Of a stretch of DNA of 40,300 nucleotides, positions 14,610-23,564 are shown in pieces. Within the stretch, counting starts at the first letter, position 1, and every line of letters begins with the position of its first letter. Made by a program: the position numbers and the translations under genes. This DNA is from Clostridiales bacterium (lineage in GTDB: Bacteria > Bacillota > Clostridia > Christensenellales > Aristaeellaceae), in the NCBI GenBank assembly GCA_015056055.1, contig SVHC01000026.1, positions 1 through 40,300 on the forward strand, given 5' to 3'. A model generated the notes under the pieces. That model did no database searches. It had not been told where the DNA came from and was given only the letters and a program-made list of their open reading frames with translations.

Positions 14610-17129
14610 ATGAATAAAACCCTGAAGTCTGTTCTCTCGGTTGCTCTGTGCCTGATGCTCAGCCTGTCCATGTTCGCAGCTTCTGCCGAACAGGTCACTC
14701 TTAAGCAGGCCGAGTACAACACCACCACCTCCGTCATGCCCAGCAACTGGAACGCGTTCACCTATGATGACAACAATGATAGGCAGATCAAGGACTACCT
14801 TGGTTCCTCGTTCTTTGAGTATGACTACAAGTTCGAAGACGACAAGAAGTTCAACGATGACGGTTCCATCAACAAGGACGGCATCGTTCCGGGCGCTTAC
14901 ACCACCAACTACTCCGCTGCCACCAAGCTGGAGGACGTTACCGCTACCGTTGACGCCAAGTGGGGCTACACCGACGAGCAGAAGGCCGAAGGCGGCTATG
15001 CTTGGAAGATCACCCTGCGCAATGACCTGATGTGGGACGACGGCACCCCCATCACCGCAGCTGATTTCGAATATTCCATGAAGGAACTGCTGGATCCTGC
15101 CTTCATGAACTTCCGTGCCAACATCTACTATGACACCCTGATGATCAAGAACTCCAAGAACTACTTCTTCCAGAATCAGGAAGGTACCTACGAGACTCTG
15201 GGTTCTCAGGGCTATGCCTCCGTTCAGGCAGCTGTTGATGCAGGCGAAACCCTGTACGTCAACATCTGGAACATGTGGGGCACTGCAGGTTACACCGACG
15301 CGGAAGGCAATGAGTGCCCCGAGTACGTAACCATCACTGACGAAACCGTTTACAGCAACGCTGACGGCTCTGACTCCGCTTCCGGTGCATTCCTGTACCA
15401 GAACTACGGTGCATACCTCGAGCCCGGCGCCGGCTACGATGCCACCATCTATGTTGAGAACACCAATCGCGATATCGCTTGGGAAAACGTAGGTCTCTAC
15501 GCCATCCCCGAGGAGAACGCTGTTGTTGTATGCCTGGACAAGGCCTACTCCTTCCTGAAGGAAGACGGCAGCCTGTCCGTTTGGGCTCCCTACTACATCT
15601 CCGATCTGCCCCTGGTTCACAAGGAAAAGTACGAGGCTTCCAAGATCGCTCCCGCCAACGGCGCAACTCTGTGGACCTCTAACTACAACTCCTCTCTCGA
15701 GACCACGGCCAGCTGGGGTCCCTACAAGCTGGCTGAGTTCGAAGCCGGTTCCCACTACAAGCTCGTTAAGAACGAGAACTGGTACGGCTGGAACATGGAT
15801 CAGTACAAGAACCAGTACAACATCACCGCTATCAACTGCCGCAAGGTTGAAGAGTTCGCCACCAAGTGGATGGGCTTCCTGAACGGCACCTACGACGACG
15901 CTTCCCTGCAGACTGAGAACGTTGCCGAGTACCTGGATTCCAAGTACGTTTACTTCACCTCCACCTCCACCGGCACCTTCGGCATGCAGCTGTTCTCTGA
16001 TCTGTCCGTTCTGAAGGAGAGCGAGAACAACAACGGCATTCTGGCTATCCAGGAATTCCGTCATGCATTTAACCTGGGCCTGAACCGCAGCGACATCGTT
16101 GAGAAGATTTGGCCCGGCTCTGCAGTTCCCTGCTTCGGTCTGCTGAACGTTGCTTACTACTACGACATCGAGAACTCTCCTGAGCTGGAAGACGGCGGTC
16201 AGTACCGCAACGCCACCATCGCTAAGGAAGGCATCCTGCGCGCTTACGGCTACGAGCAGGACGAAGACGGCTTCTGGGCCACCGGCGACATGACCGGCAT
16301 GGACACCGAAGAGGCTTACGAGACCCTGACCGGTTACAACCCCGAAGTTGCTAAGGAAAAGATGAAGGAAGCTATCGCTATCCTGCTCGCCAACCCCGAG
16401 GAGTATGGCTACGACGCTTCCAAGAACATCACCCTGATCTACGGTTCTTCTTCCGACACCGATAAGCAGCGCTTCCGCGCAAGCTACCTGCAGGAGATCC
16501 TGGATGGTCTGACCGCAGGCACCGAGCTGGAAGACAAGATCGACGTCGTATTCGATGCTTCCGCCGGCGCTCAGTGGGCAGAGGCCTTCCGTACCGGCGC
16601 AACCCAGATCGGCTTCGGTTATGGCTTCTCCGGTAACGCATTCAACCCCTTCGACATCATTGGCGCATTCGTCAACCCCGATGATGACCTGAACTACCAC
16701 ATGTACTGGGATACCTCCGCTATCGACATGACCATGACCATGCCGGAGGGTGATTACGAAGGCGCTGGTGAAGAAATCACCATGAGCGTTCAGAACTGGT
16801 ACTACTGCCTGAACGGCCTGGCCGAGACTGAGAATCAGGCTAAGACCTACAACTGGGGTGCAGGCTTCGCTCCCGTTGAGACCCGTCTGATGATCCTCTC
16901 CGCTCTGGAAGAGCTGACCATCAAGGAGTCCCGTTCTGTCATGCTGATCGCTGACGGCGGCGGATCCTTCCTGGGCGCCAAGTTCTCCTACTTCTCCGAG
17001 GACGAGCACACCTTCATGGGCTTCGGCGGCCTGCGCTACATGGAAGTCAACTACACCGACGCTGAGTGGGCTGATTACGTTGCTGCCAACAACAACGACC
17101 TGTCTGCTGAGTACAAGAAGTCTGAGTAA
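14610..17129 (+). CDS. ABC importer substrate-binding protein, family 5 (oligopeptide/oligosaccharide), enlarged
   Basis: 839 residues; family-5 binding proteins such as OppA are usually 500-600. The family is recognised from the N-terminal lobe segment WKITLRNDLMWDDGTPITAADFEYSMKELLDP, from RHAFNLGLNRSDIVEKIWPGSAVPCFGLL and from repeated loading-site segments towards the C-terminus. MNKTLK, a hydrophobic core and FAASA-EQ make a signal peptide cut near residue 26. It has no lipobox: the only Cys in the signal (VALC) lacks the small residue before it. A Gram-positive binding protein would normally be lipid-anchored, so how it is held at the membrane is open. The extra length lies mainly between about residues 45 and 260. 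ATG 14610 follows GGAGGG. It delivers peptides or oligosaccharides to the permease encoded next. Confidence 0.88.
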   Translation: MNKTLKSVLSVALCLMLSLSMFAASAEQVTLKQAEYNTTTSVMPSNWNAFTYDDNNDRQIKDYLGSSFFEYDYKFEDDKKFNDDGSINKDGIVPGAYTTNYSAATKLEDVTATVDAKWGYTDEQKAEGGYAWKITLRNDLMWDDGTPITAADFEYSMKELLDPAFMNFRANIYYDTLMIKNSKNYFFQNQEGTYETLGSQGYASVQAAVDAGETLYVNIWNMWGTAGYTDAEGNECPEYVTITDETVYSNADGSDSASGAFLYQNYGAYLEPGAGYDATIYVENTNRDIAWENVGLYAIPEENAVVVCLDKAYSFLKEDGSLSVWAPYYISDLPLVHKEKYEASKIAPANGATLWTSNYNSSLETTASWGPYKLAEFEAGSHYKLVKNENWYGWNMDQYKNQYNITAINCRKVEEFATKWMGFLNGTYDDASLQTENVAEYLDSKYVYFTSTSTGTFGMQLFSDLSVLKESENNNGILAIQEFRHAFNLGLNRSDIVEKIWPGSAVPCFGLLNVAYYYDIENSPELEDGGQYRNATIAKEGILRAYGYEQDEDGFWATGDMTGMDTEEAYETLTGYNPEVAKEKMKEAIAILLANPEEYGYDASKNITLIYGSSSDTDKQRFRASYLQEILDGLTAGTELEDKIDVVFDASAGAQWAEAFRTGATQIGFGYGFSGNAFNPFDIIGAFVNPDDDLNYHMYWDTSAIDMTMTMPEGDYEGAGEEITMSVQNWYYCLNGLAETENQAKTYNWGAGFAPVETRLMILSALEELTIKESRSVMLIADGGGSFLGAKFSYFSEDEHTFMGFGGLRYMEVNYTDAEWADYVAANNNDLSAEYKKSE

Positions 17130-17193
17130 TTTCAGATTCGTCCATTATCTGGGTTATGATTTGTACCCGGGTTATTACTTGGGCTAAATGATC

Positions 17194-17230
17194 GCGAACG
17201 GCGGTGAGCTATTGCGCCACCGCCGTTCGC
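17194..17230 (+). other. Intercistronic 13-bp hairpin after the binding-protein gene
   Basis: GCGAACGGCGGTG (17194-17206) pairs perfectly with CACCGCCGTTCGC (17218-17230), without a T-tract. A stable stem between a binding-protein gene and its permease usually protects the upstream mRNA end and lets the binding protein be made in excess. The rest of 17130-17477 holds a short AGCTGC/GCAGCT stem at 17333-17348 followed by a T-rich stretch, and no gene or clear promoter. Confidence 0.6.
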
Positions 17231-17477
17231 AATATATGCGACTAAAGTTGCAAAACAGGTTCCCGATAAACGGTAGCAGTAATGCACTGGACTGCTACGA
17301 AGATGAATAATCCAAGCGACCGGTTTAATAATAGCTGCGACAGCAGCTGTTTGGATGTTTTTGAGCATCTGGTTGACGGTGGCGCGCAGATTTATTCTTC
17401 ACGCAGAGCCTTGCAAACGGATGCTTTGGGCTCAGACACTGTGAATAGAAAAAAACAAAAACAGAGGAGAAAAACCT

Positions 17478-18485
17478 ATGTATATGTTTAAATATGTGTC
17501 GAAGCGCTTGGGTTTGATGCTGCTCACATTCAGTATCATCTTTACGATGTGCTTTGTACTGATCAAGCTTCTGCCCATTCCCACAACTGCGCTTCCCGGA
17601 CAGGACCCCGAGATCAAGATGAAAACCCTTGAGGGCCGCGGCTGGATCACCAACATTAAAGAGGGTTCTAACGGTGTCTGGACGTATGACAGAGTACCCA
17701 TTATGATCCAGTTTGGTACCTACATCAAAAGAATTGTGACCGAGGGCGACTTCGGTATCGCCACCACCTATGGCGAATATCTCAATATGAACCTCTGGCA
17801 GGTATTCGTGAATCATCTGCCTCCCACGATCCTGATCAACATTTATTCCACCCTGATCGGTGTGCCGATCGGTTTGGGGTTGGGTATCATTGCCGCGTTG
17901 AAGAAGAACAAGTGGCAGGACCAGCTGATCAACATTGTCATTATTCTGCTGATCTCTGTTCCCTCCATTGTTCTGGCGCTGATGATTCAGTATGTCTTCT
18001 GCTTTAAGCTGGGCTGGTTCCCGCTGACCATGTCAGTCAGCAATGAATATTTTACCTGGCCTGTATTCCGTTCCATGCTGCCTGCGGTATTTGCTCTGTG
18101 CCTGGGCTCCATTGCGGGTTATGCCCGTTACACCCGCGCCGAGCTGTCCGAGGTTCTGACCGGCGAATTCATGCTGCTGGCAAGAACCAAGGGCCTTACC
18201 AAAAAGCAGGCCATCTATCGTCATGCAATGCGCAATTCTATGGTTGTAATTTTCCCGTCTATTCTGAGCGAATTTGTCGCGGTTTTGTCCGGTTCGCTGA
18301 TCATTGAAAAAATGTTCGGCGTCAACGGCGTAGGCGGTTTGTATTTGAATTCCATTGTTTTCCAGGATTATGACTTCTTTATGCTGCTGTCCGGCTTCTA
18401 CACCCTGGTCAGCCTGACTGCAGGTATCGTTATCGATATCAGCTACGGTTTCATTGACCCGAGAATCAGAATGGGAGCGAAGTAA
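17478..18485 (+). CDS. ABC importer permease, OppB/DppB type
   Basis: 335 residues, close to the family norm. Six membrane segments are predicted, starting with LMLLTFSIIFTMCFVLI. The DppB landmarks HLPPTILINIYST and the EAA loop ARYTRAELSEVL...ARTKGLTKKQAIYRHAMRNSM (about 215-255) are present; the EAA loop docks on the ATPases. The region between TM1 and TM2 (about 30-100) carries roughly 25 extra residues including PGQDPEIKMKTLEGRGW. AGAGGAG lies 9 bp before the first ATG. It is separated from the OppC-like gene by only 2 bp. Confidence 0.92.
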   Translation: MYMFKYVSKRLGLMLLTFSIIFTMCFVLIKLLPIPTTALPGQDPEIKMKTLEGRGWITNIKEGSNGVWTYDRVPIMIQFGTYIKRIVTEGDFGIATTYGEYLNMNLWQVFVNHLPPTILINIYSTLIGVPIGLGLGIIAALKKNKWQDQLINIVIILLISVPSIVLALMIQYVFCFKLGWFPLTMSVSNEYFTWPVFRSMLPAVFALCLGSIAGYARYTRAELSEVLTGEFMLLARTKGLTKKQAIYRHAMRNSMVVIFPSILSEFVAVLSGSLIIEKMFGVNGVGGLYLNSIVFQDYDFFMLLSGFYTLVSLTAGIVIDISYGFIDPRIRMGAK

Positions 18486-18487
18486 TC

Positions 18488-20068
18488 ATGGACAAGAATT
18501 TGAACAACATTCCCATTGAGAAATTTCGGTTTTCTGCCAGAAATGACCTGTATCATGACACCAAATTCGAAACGAAGCCCATAAGCTATTTCCAGGGCGC
18601 TTTTATGCGCTTCAGCAAGAACAAGGGCGCTGTTGTCGGCGGTGTGGTCATTGCGGTGCTGGTGCTTTTCGCGATTCTGGCTCCCTTTTTCACTCCCTTC
18701 ACGCCTTCGTACTACGACATGGTCTATGCATACGTGTACCCCAAGCTGAACCTGTTCGCAGAAAGCAACATCGATTTCTGGGACGGCTGCAAGGAGAAGA
18801 GCACGAACTATGTCGGCTACCTCAAGGATGTTGCTCTTGCCGCTGAGACCGGAAGAGAGGTCATCAAGAATGGCGAGTATGAGGTCAGCGAGGATGGTTC
18901 GGTCTATACCTACCGCTACGATACCTATTACGGCGTTGGCTTCGGTAAATATAAGACGATCTCTATGGAAGAGTTTAATGACATACAGGAATATCAGAAC
19001 GAGACCGGCAGACAGGTCCTGTATCCTGTTGTAAAGTCGTCTGACAGACCCAGCCTTGAAAAGAACAAGTATGATGCCAACATCTACTACGAGGTAGAAA
19101 ACCGCAAGGCATCCACTCTCCGTCCCAAGCTGGACGAGAACGGCAACATCATCCCCAACTATTGGAAGTATGAAGCCGGCAAAGCCAGCTCCCTGGTTCC
19201 TGAGTACAACTCCCTCAGAATCGAAGGCGAGAACGGCTTCGAGGAAGACGGCAAGCGGTACTACTATGCTTACGGCCGCAAGGTCGACGGCGGTGTTGAG
19301 GTCAGAGCCGAGTACTACGAATACTACATCTATCGGCACAACGAAGTGCTGAAGGACGGTATCACGGAGCCTACCTTCATCTTCGGTACCACCCAGACCG
19401 GTAAGGATATCTTTGCATGCCTGGCTTACGGCGCAAGATTCTCCTTCATCTTCGCAACGCTCGTTGCTATGGCCAACTTTATTTTCGGCGTGATCTGGGG
19501 TTCCATCTCCGGTTACTGCGGCGGCAAGATCGACCTGTTCATGGAGCGATTTGCTGAGATTCTGGGTTCTGTGCCCAGCATGATCGTTATTACCCTGCTG
19601 AAGTACCACATGGGTACCGCCAGCCAGGTGCTGGTCTTGTTTATAGCGTTCTTCGCTACAGGCTGGATCGGCATGGCAGGCAGAACCCGTATGCAGTTCT
19701 ACCGTTTCAAGAATCAGGAATATGTTCTGGCGGCAAGGACTCTGGGCGCCCGTGACTCGAGAATTATGTTCAAGCATATTTTCCCCAACGGTCTGGGCAC
19801 CATCGTTACCAGCGTCGCTCTGGTCATTCCCGCAATGATCTATTCCGAGACCAGCCTTTCCTATCTGGGTATCATCAATCTGGAAGCCGGTAACACCACT
19901 TCTGTCGGTACCCTGATCGCAGCAGGCCAGCAGTCCATCATGGCCAACGCCGGCTATGTGGCTCTGTTCCCCTGCCTGTTCCTGATTCTTTTGATGCTTA
20001 GCTTTAACCTGTTCGGCAACGGATTGCGCGACGCGTTCAATCCTTCTCTGAGAGGAACGGAGGATTAA
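18488..20068 (+). CDS. ABC importer permease, OppC/DppC type, with a large extracytoplasmic insertion
   Basis: 526 residues against about 300 for the family. The cytoplasmic N-terminus (FRFSARND...) and TM1 (about 48-70) are normal. In OppC the motif G(T)D..G.D normally follows TM1 within about 25 residues; here it comes only at FGTTQTGKDIF (299-309). Residues about 75-296 are an insertion rich in Tyr, Lys, Glu and Asp (for example YEVSEDGSVYTYRYD), with no membrane segment, which would lie outside the cell facing the binding protein. The transmembrane core and the EAA loop (401-434: YVLAARTLGARDSRIMFKHIFPN) are intact. The start is 2 bp after the oppB-like stop, the next gene 2 bp after its own. 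Confidence 0.9.
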   Translation: MDKNLNNIPIEKFRFSARNDLYHDTKFETKPISYFQGAFMRFSKNKGAVVGGVVIAVLVLFAILAPFFTPFTPSYYDMVYAYVYPKLNLFAESNIDFWDGCKEKSTNYVGYLKDVALAAETGREVIKNGEYEVSEDGSVYTYRYDTYYGVGFGKYKTISMEEFNDIQEYQNETGRQVLYPVVKSSDRPSLEKNKYDANIYYEVENRKASTLRPKLDENGNIIPNYWKYEAGKASSLVPEYNSLRIEGENGFEEDGKRYYYAYGRKVDGGVEVRAEYYEYYIYRHNEVLKDGITEPTFIFGTTQTGKDIFACLAYGARFSFIFATLVAMANFIFGVIWGSISGYCGGKIDLFMERFAEILGSVPSMIVITLLKYHMGTASQVLVLFIAFFATGWIGMAGRTRMQFYRFKNQEYVLAARTLGARDSRIMFKHIFPNGLGTIVTSVALVIPAMIYSETSLSYLGIINLEAGNTTSVGTLIAAGQQSIMANAGYVALFPCLFLILLMLSFNLFGNGLRDAFNPSLRGTED

Positions 20069-20070
20069 GC

Positions 20071-22302
20071 ATGAATAGAGAAGTTAAACTGTCTGTCAAT
20101 GATCTTAAGATCTCCTTCCGTACAGATGCCGGTAAGGTTCAGGCTGTACGAAACATTTCTTTCGATCTTTATAAGGGCGAAACCCTGGCCATCGTTGGCG
20201 AATCCGGTTCCGGTAAGTCCGTTACCTCCAAGGCCATCATGGGCATCTCTGCCGGCAACTCCATTTATGAGGGCGGCGAGATCCTCTACGACGGAAAGGA
20301 CCTGACCCGTATTCCCGAGGAGGAAATGCACAAGCTGCGCGGTGATAAGATCGCCATGATCTTCCAGGATCCGCTGTCCTCCCTGAACCCCATCATGCGC
20401 ATCGGTAAGCAGATCACCGAGGCAATGCTTCTGAAGAACAAGGCAAACCGCAAGGAAGGCCGCGTTACCTTCAACAAGACCCTGGCAGTGCTGTCCGATA
20501 CGATCAAAAAGGCACTTGCCGAGAAACCGCAAATGGGAGTTTCTGCTGCGGATGTTGACAACTATATCAAGACGTTTGATAATTTCAACATTCAGGCCAT
20601 CAAGCTTGAAAACAGCTACAATGATGCCCGCACCGCTGCGGAAGAAATGATCGCCGTGATCGAGGATCTGCTTTTCATGACCGAAAACAAGCAGAAGGTC
20701 GACGTGGTGGGCTCTTTGGGTCTTGCCAAGAGCAGACTTGGTGAGATCAACGACAAGTACTTCACTTCCGGCTTCGCCGATGTGCTGAAGGCTCACGCGG
20801 CTGCCCTTGACGGCGTGATCCGCGCAGAGCGTTCCAAGGTATCCGTTATTGACTTCGCAAAGAAGATGGTGGGCAGCGGCGCTTCCAAGAACGAGGCGTC
20901 CCCCGAAACGGTAGAAACCCTGAAAGCACTGAAGAAAACCGCTCAGGAAATGCTTGCATTGCCTCAGTACAACTTCTTCCGGATCGGCTACTATGTGTAT
21001 AAGCGTCCCGAAACGGATCTGAGCCGCATGTCTGCTGATGAGGCCAATGAAATGGCCGTAAAGTTCCTGCGAGAGGACTTTATGGACTCCTTCCTGGTGC
21101 TTGTCAAGCTTGCTGTGCAGTATTCCTTTGATAAGACCATCGCAAATAAGAAAGCCGCTGTCGAGACCCTCGAGAATGCTATCGGCTTCTTCAAAGCCGG
21201 TAAGTTTACCTCGCAGGAAGCGGAGAAGATCTGCAAGCGCGTAAACAGCAGCGTATCCGCAGCCATTGATCCCCTTGCCATCGTCAAGGACAATGTGGCT
21301 TATACCTGCGGAAGCTCCCTTGAGCGAGAAGTGGAAAAGTACTTCTTCTATGTGAAGAACAATCCCAAGGAAGAGGAGCGCTTTGCACGTCAGACCGCAC
21401 AGCGAGAGGCTCTGCTTGCAAAGGGTAAGAAAGTGGACTGGAAGATCGTTCCCAAATCTGTGATCGAGCTTGATGTACAGATCGGGATCATCGTTTCCAT
21501 CCTTTCCCGCGTGCTGAACAAATTCAATGCCGATATTGCATACGCCAACAGCTTTGATGTTGATGCGCGCTGCACGGAGATCATTGATTTCCTCAAGGAA
21601 AAGGCATCCCAGGTCGTTTATACCCTGACCAAGCGGATCGCCAAGGAAAAGGCTATCAAGCTCATGGAAGAGGTTGGTATTCCCGAAGCGAGAATGCGTT
21701 ACAGACAGTATCCGTTCGAATTCTCCGGCGGTATGCGTCAGCGCATCGTTATCGCCATCGCCCTTTCCGCCAACCCCGATGTTCTGATCTGTGACGAGCC
21801 GACCACGGCGCTTGACGTGACCATTCAGGCTCAGATTCTGGAGCTGATCAATCGGCTGAAGAAGGAGCGCAACCTTTCCATCATCTTTATCACGCACGAT
21901 CTGGGCGTCGTAGCGAATATGGCGGACAGAATCGCCGTTATGTATGCAGGCAGGATCGTAGAGTACGGTACGGCTGAAGAGGTATTCTACAATCCCAGGC
22001 ACCCCTATACCTGGGCGCTGCTGTCCTCCATGCCGGATCTGGATACCAACGAGAAGCTGGATGCGATCCCGGGCACGCCTCCCAATATGATCTATCCTCC
22101 CGTCGGCGACGCGTTTGCTGAAAGAAACAAGTACGCGATGGAGATCGACTTCGAGATGCAGCCGCCTATGTATGAGGTTTCTCCCACGCATTACGCTGCA
22201 ACCTGGCTGCTCCATCCCAACGCGCCTAAAGTAGAAATGCCGAAGATCATTACCGAACGTATCAGACGAATGCAAGAAAGGGGCGGCAACCATGGCGAAT
22301 AA
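20071..22302 (+). CDS. ABC importer ATPase, OppD/DppD type, with a ~390-residue helical insertion
   Basis: 743 residues; OppD proteins are about 330-350. All nucleotide-binding motifs are intact: Walker A GESGSGKS (43-50), Q-loop IFQDPLSSLNP (97-107), signature FSGGMRQR (551-558), Walker B VLICDEP (571-577), D-loop ALDVTIQ and H-loop THD (608-610). Q-loop and signature are normally about 60 residues apart but here about 450. The insertion (about 130-520) is rich in Lys, Glu and Ala, looks mostly helical and has no membrane segment or motif I recognise. It replaces the helical subdomain tip that contacts the permease EAA loop. The C-terminal module (HYAATWLLHPNAP) resembles the cysteine-free form of lactic acid bacterial OppD. 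GGAGG precedes the start; the end overlaps the next gene by 11 bp. Confidence 0.93.
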   Translation: MNREVKLSVNDLKISFRTDAGKVQAVRNISFDLYKGETLAIVGESGSGKSVTSKAIMGISAGNSIYEGGEILYDGKDLTRIPEEEMHKLRGDKIAMIFQDPLSSLNPIMRIGKQITEAMLLKNKANRKEGRVTFNKTLAVLSDTIKKALAEKPQMGVSAADVDNYIKTFDNFNIQAIKLENSYNDARTAAEEMIAVIEDLLFMTENKQKVDVVGSLGLAKSRLGEINDKYFTSGFADVLKAHAAALDGVIRAERSKVSVIDFAKKMVGSGASKNEASPETVETLKALKKTAQEMLALPQYNFFRIGYYVYKRPETDLSRMSADEANEMAVKFLREDFMDSFLVLVKLAVQYSFDKTIANKKAAVETLENAIGFFKAGKFTSQEAEKICKRVNSSVSAAIDPLAIVKDNVAYTCGSSLEREVEKYFFYVKNNPKEEERFARQTAQREALLAKGKKVDWKIVPKSVIELDVQIGIIVSILSRVLNKFNADIAYANSFDVDARCTEIIDFLKEKASQVVYTLTKRIAKEKAIKLMEEVGIPEARMRYRQYPFEFSGGMRQRIVIAIALSANPDVLICDEPTTALDVTIQAQILELINRLKKERNLSIIFITHDLGVVANMADRIAVMYAGRIVEYGTAEEVFYNPRHPYTWALLSSMPDLDTNEKLDAIPGTPPNMIYPPVGDAFAERNKYAMEIDFEMQPPMYEVSPTHYAATWLLHPNAPKVEMPKIITERIRRMQERGGNHGE

Positions 22303-23548
22303 TGAAGTATTGCTGAAAGTGGACCACCTTTGTCAGTATTTTCGTTTGGGACGTAAGGATCTTAAGGCTGTCGACGATGTGAGCTTTGAGATCAAAAAGG
22401 GCGAGTCCTTTGGCCTGGTCGGCGAATCCGGCTGCGGCAAGACCACGACCGGCCGCGCTATCATCAAGCTGTATAATATTACCTCAGGCAATGTATACTT
22501 CAAGGGTGAAAGAATCGGCGCCGGCATCCGTTCTTATAAGGACGCCATCTCCGCAGCCCGCAACGATGCAGCCGCCAAAATCAAGGCGCTTCGTGCTGAA
22601 AAGGATGCGGACGGCGCAAGAAAAGACCAGATTCGGGAAGAGATCAATAAGATCAACCGGGAACTGGGCGCTGTCGTTGACAGGAACCGTGCGCTGATCA
22701 GAGATGCCAAGTCCAACAGCAAGGATGTTGACAAGAGATATGTCGAATCCCTGCTCACGGCGCTGAAGGCTGAGTATGAGCAGAAGTTTGCGGTTGCTGC
22801 CGGCGATCCCGAAAGACTCGCTTCCCTCAAGAAGGAATACCAGAACCGCTGCCGCGTGGCAAAAAAGAGCAAGCTCATTACCCAGATCCAGATGATCTTC
22901 CAGGATCCCATCGCTTCTCTTGATCCCCGTATGACCGTTCGCGATATCATCTCCGAGGGTCTGGTGATCAAGGGCATTACCGATAAAGAATACATCAACG
23001 AGAAGGTCTACGAGATTCTGGAGATGGTCGGACTCGTGCGCGAGCATGCAGACCGCTATCCCCATGAGTTCTCCGGCGGTCAGCGTCAGCGAATCGGCAT
23101 CGCCCGTGCGGTCATTATGCAGCCTGAGATGATCATTGCCGACGAGCCTGTATCTGCTTTGGACGTGTCCATTCAGGCGCAGGTCATCAATCTGCTGAAT
23201 GATCTTCGCGAGCGTCTGGGACTCACCATTCTGTTCATTGCCCATGACCTGTCGGTCGTAAAGTATTTCTCCGACCGCATCGGCGTTATGTACTTTGGTA
23301 AGATGGTCGAGCTGGCTGATTCTGACGAGATCTTCAAAAATCCGCTTCATCCCTATACGAAATCCCTGCTTTCTGCGATTCCGCTGCCCGATCCCGTATA
23401 CGAAAAGCAGCGCACAAGGATCATTTACAATCCCATTGCGGAACACAATTACGAGGTAGACAAGCCCTCGTTCCGTGAGATTACCCCGGGTCATTTCGTA
23501 TACTGCAACAATGCAGAAGAGGAAAAATACAAGCAGCAGTGCAAGTAA
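22292..23548 (+). CDS. ABC importer ATPase, OppF/DppF type, with a ~115-residue coiled-coil-like insertion
   Basis: 418 residues against about 310-330. Walker A GESGCGKT (44-51), Q-loop [11 protein letters not shown] (202-212), signature SGGQRQR (261-267), Walker B MIIADEP (280-286) and H-loop AHD (317-319) are intact. In OppF the Q-loop normally lies about 50 residues after Walker A; here it is 150 away, because residues about 80-195 are an insertion of Lys/Glu/Ala-rich heptad-like sequence ([30 protein letters not shown]). It differs in place from the insertion in the partner ATPase, which comes after the Q-loop. The C-terminus keeps the OppF-type PGHFVYC. The start overlaps the preceding gene, implying coupled translation and equal amounts. 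Confidence 0.92.
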   Translation: MANNEVLLKVDHLCQYFRLGRKDLKAVDDVSFEIKKGESFGLVGESGCGKTTTGRAIIKLYNITSGNVYFKGERIGAGIRSYKDAISAARNDAAAKIKALRAEKDADGARKDQIREEINKINRELGAVVDRNRALIRDAKSNSKDVDKRYVESLLTALKAEYEQKFAVAAGDPERLASLKKEYQNRCRVAKKSKLITQIQMIFQDPIASLDPRMTVRDIISEGLVIKGITDKEYINEKVYEILEMVGLVREHADRYPHEFSGGQRQRIGIARAVIMQPEMIIADEPVSALDVSIQAQVINLLNDLRERLGLTILFIAHDLSVVKYFSDRIGVMYFGKMVELADSDEIFKNPLHPYTKSLLSAIPLPDPVYEKQRTRIIYNPIAEHNYEVDKPSFREITPGHFVYCNNAEEEKYKQQCK

Positions 23549-23564
23549 CAGGACGGTTGAAACA

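Noticed and set aside
14496-17009. An 837-codon open frame antisense to the binding-protein gene
   Set aside because: It mirrors the codon bias of the real gene, has no ribosome binding site or promoter, and its translation is compositionally odd (Val/Gly/Leu-rich without any family motif).
20065-22293. A 742-codon open frame antisense to the OppD-like gene
   Set aside because: It covers the sense gene almost end to end, and its sequence is rich in His, Gly and Arg with no domain. The sense frame has complete ABC motifs.
23475-23564. Longer start for the DUF3899 protein overlapping the OppF-like gene
   Set aside because: The added 30 residues are hydrophilic, overlap the ATPase frame and are not part of the family; GTG 23565 gives the normal length.
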